Of a stretch of DNA of 13,846 nt, positions 13,419-13,846 are shown piece by piece. The translations under genes and the position numbers were made by a program. Below the pieces are notes generated by a model. The model searched no databases and had not been told where the DNA came from. It saw only the letters and a program-made list of their open reading frames with translations. The stretch is from SSEF01 sp964604195 (lineage in GTDB: Bacteria > Patescibacteriota > Minisyncoccia > Moranbacterales > UBA1568). Numbering within the stretch: the first letter of the stretch is position 1; each line of letters opens with the position of its first letter. Location: NCBI GenBank assembly GCA_964604195.1, contig CAZRXW010000026.1:1-13846 (forward strand). The letters run 5' to 3'.

Positions 13419-13760
13419 ATGAAAACGAGTCGTCAAGGAAAAGATGAAGAGGGAGTGATGACTTCTGGAGGGAAGTGTCCTAAGCGTGCCCTAAAAATTT
13501 TTGGTGATTTCCAGACGCTCTCTATTGTTGAGGCACTTGGTCAAGGCGAACTCCGATACTGCGCTCTTCAGAGAGCACTGGGCGATATGAACCCAGTGAC
13601 ACTTACCAAGAGGCTCAAAATGCTCGAAAGCGAAGGGATTATTGGACGACGGACGGAGGCAATGGATAAACTCTCAGTTTCTTATTACTTGGAGGAGAAG
13701 GGGAAGCGGATGCTTCCGATACTCCGAAATATGAGGGATTTTGCGATGCAGTATCTCTAA
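13419..13760 (+). CDS. HxlR-family winged-helix regulator
   Basis: This MarR-like winged-helix transcription factor has 113 residues from the ATG at 13419. An internal ATG at 13458 (M14), preceded by GGGAG, is an alternative that would match the usual family start and place the key cysteine at residue 7. The family core is visible: CPKRALKIFGDF (20-31), ALGQGELRYCALQRAL (39-54), the recognition helix region NPVTLTKRLKMLESEGII, and the wing KLSVSYYLEEKGKRML. C20 aligns with Cys6 of Bacillus YodB, the quinone/diamide-sensing residue; C48 is a second cysteine. It is divergent from a nitroreductase, as YodB-type regulators often are, so a sensor of electrophilic or oxidative stress is likely. That role is inferred. 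Confidence 0.85.
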   Translation: MKTSRQGKDEEGVMTSGGKCPKRALKIFGDFQTLSIVEALGQGELRYCALQRALGDMNPVTLTKRLKMLESEGIIGRRTEAMDKLSVSYYLEEKGKRMLPILRNMRDFAMQYL

Positions 13761-13826
13761 AAAGGGGTGTTTGGGCGCTGAGAGACTGCTCCACTGAAGA
13801 AGATGAGATACATAGGTAACACTCTG

Positions 13827-13846
13827 AAAGGAGCGGATTTGAAGAA
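13827..13846 (+). other. Possible start of the next gene
   Basis: AAAGGAG (13827-13833) is followed 5 nt later by TTG AAG AA at the window edge, which could be the ribosome site and start of a further plus-strand gene. Too little sequence is present to tell. Confidence 0.2.

Noticed and set aside
1..13846. CRISPR arrays, insertion sequences, rRNA or tRNA genes
   Set aside because: No regularly spaced repeats, transposase-like frames, or conserved RNA signatures were seen on either strand.

Overview
The window looks like chromosomal DNA of a small-genome bacterium, most likely a member of the Candidate Phyla Radiation (Patescibacteria/Parcubacteria-like). This is an inference from four things: a bifunctional Rel that stops after its TGS domain, very compact gene order, few Shine-Dalgarno sequences, and several genes whose -10 box sits 5-7 nt before the start codon, as in leaderless transcripts. 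The genetic code appears standard. No rRNA, tRNA, CRISPR array, transposase or phage gene was seen.

Layout. (1) 68-1570 (-): short Rel/SpoT (p)ppGpp synthetase-hydrolase, with a hairpin just past its stop. (2) 1691-4732 (+): a zinc-uptake operon, Fur/Zur regulator - ZnuA - ZnuC - ZnuB, with tight spacing and a perfect palindrome inside the promoter spacer that is a good candidate for the Zur operator. (3) 4733-6010: two unrelated, unrecognised small proteins. Each has its own promoter, a strong Shine-Dalgarno (unlike the rest of the window) and one of two closely similar GC-rich terminators; they look like a pair of accessory cassettes. (4) 6016-9453 (-): dprA-topA operon with a good promoter. 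Just past the topA stop lie a small palindromic element and, in the same frame, a synonymously diverged second copy of the last codons of topA. (5) 9454-10046: about 590 bp with no convincing gene, only short coding-like fragments and one possible 47-residue ORF. (6) 10047-10517 (+): EVE-domain protein. (7) 10525-11822 (-): D-2-hydroxyacid (D-lactate type) dehydrogenase followed by a 92-residue helical protein. (8) 11878-12636 (-): AlkC-type DNA alkylation-repair HEAT protein. (9) 12706-13760: an NfsB-like nitroreductase divergent from an HxlR-family regulator. That regulator keeps the N-terminal cysteine used for redox/quinone sensing in YodB, and repeated AGTATA/TATACT half-sites lie between the two genes. 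A possible next gene begins at the right edge.

The recognisable genes fall into zinc homeostasis, stringent response, DNA topology, uptake and repair (topA, dprA, alkC), fermentative redox balance (D-LDH) and electrophile/quinone stress (nitroreductase plus HxlR). The most unusual features are the topA tail remnant with its palindrome, the two-cassette region with sister terminators, and the contrast between leaderless-type and Shine-Dalgarno-type starts.
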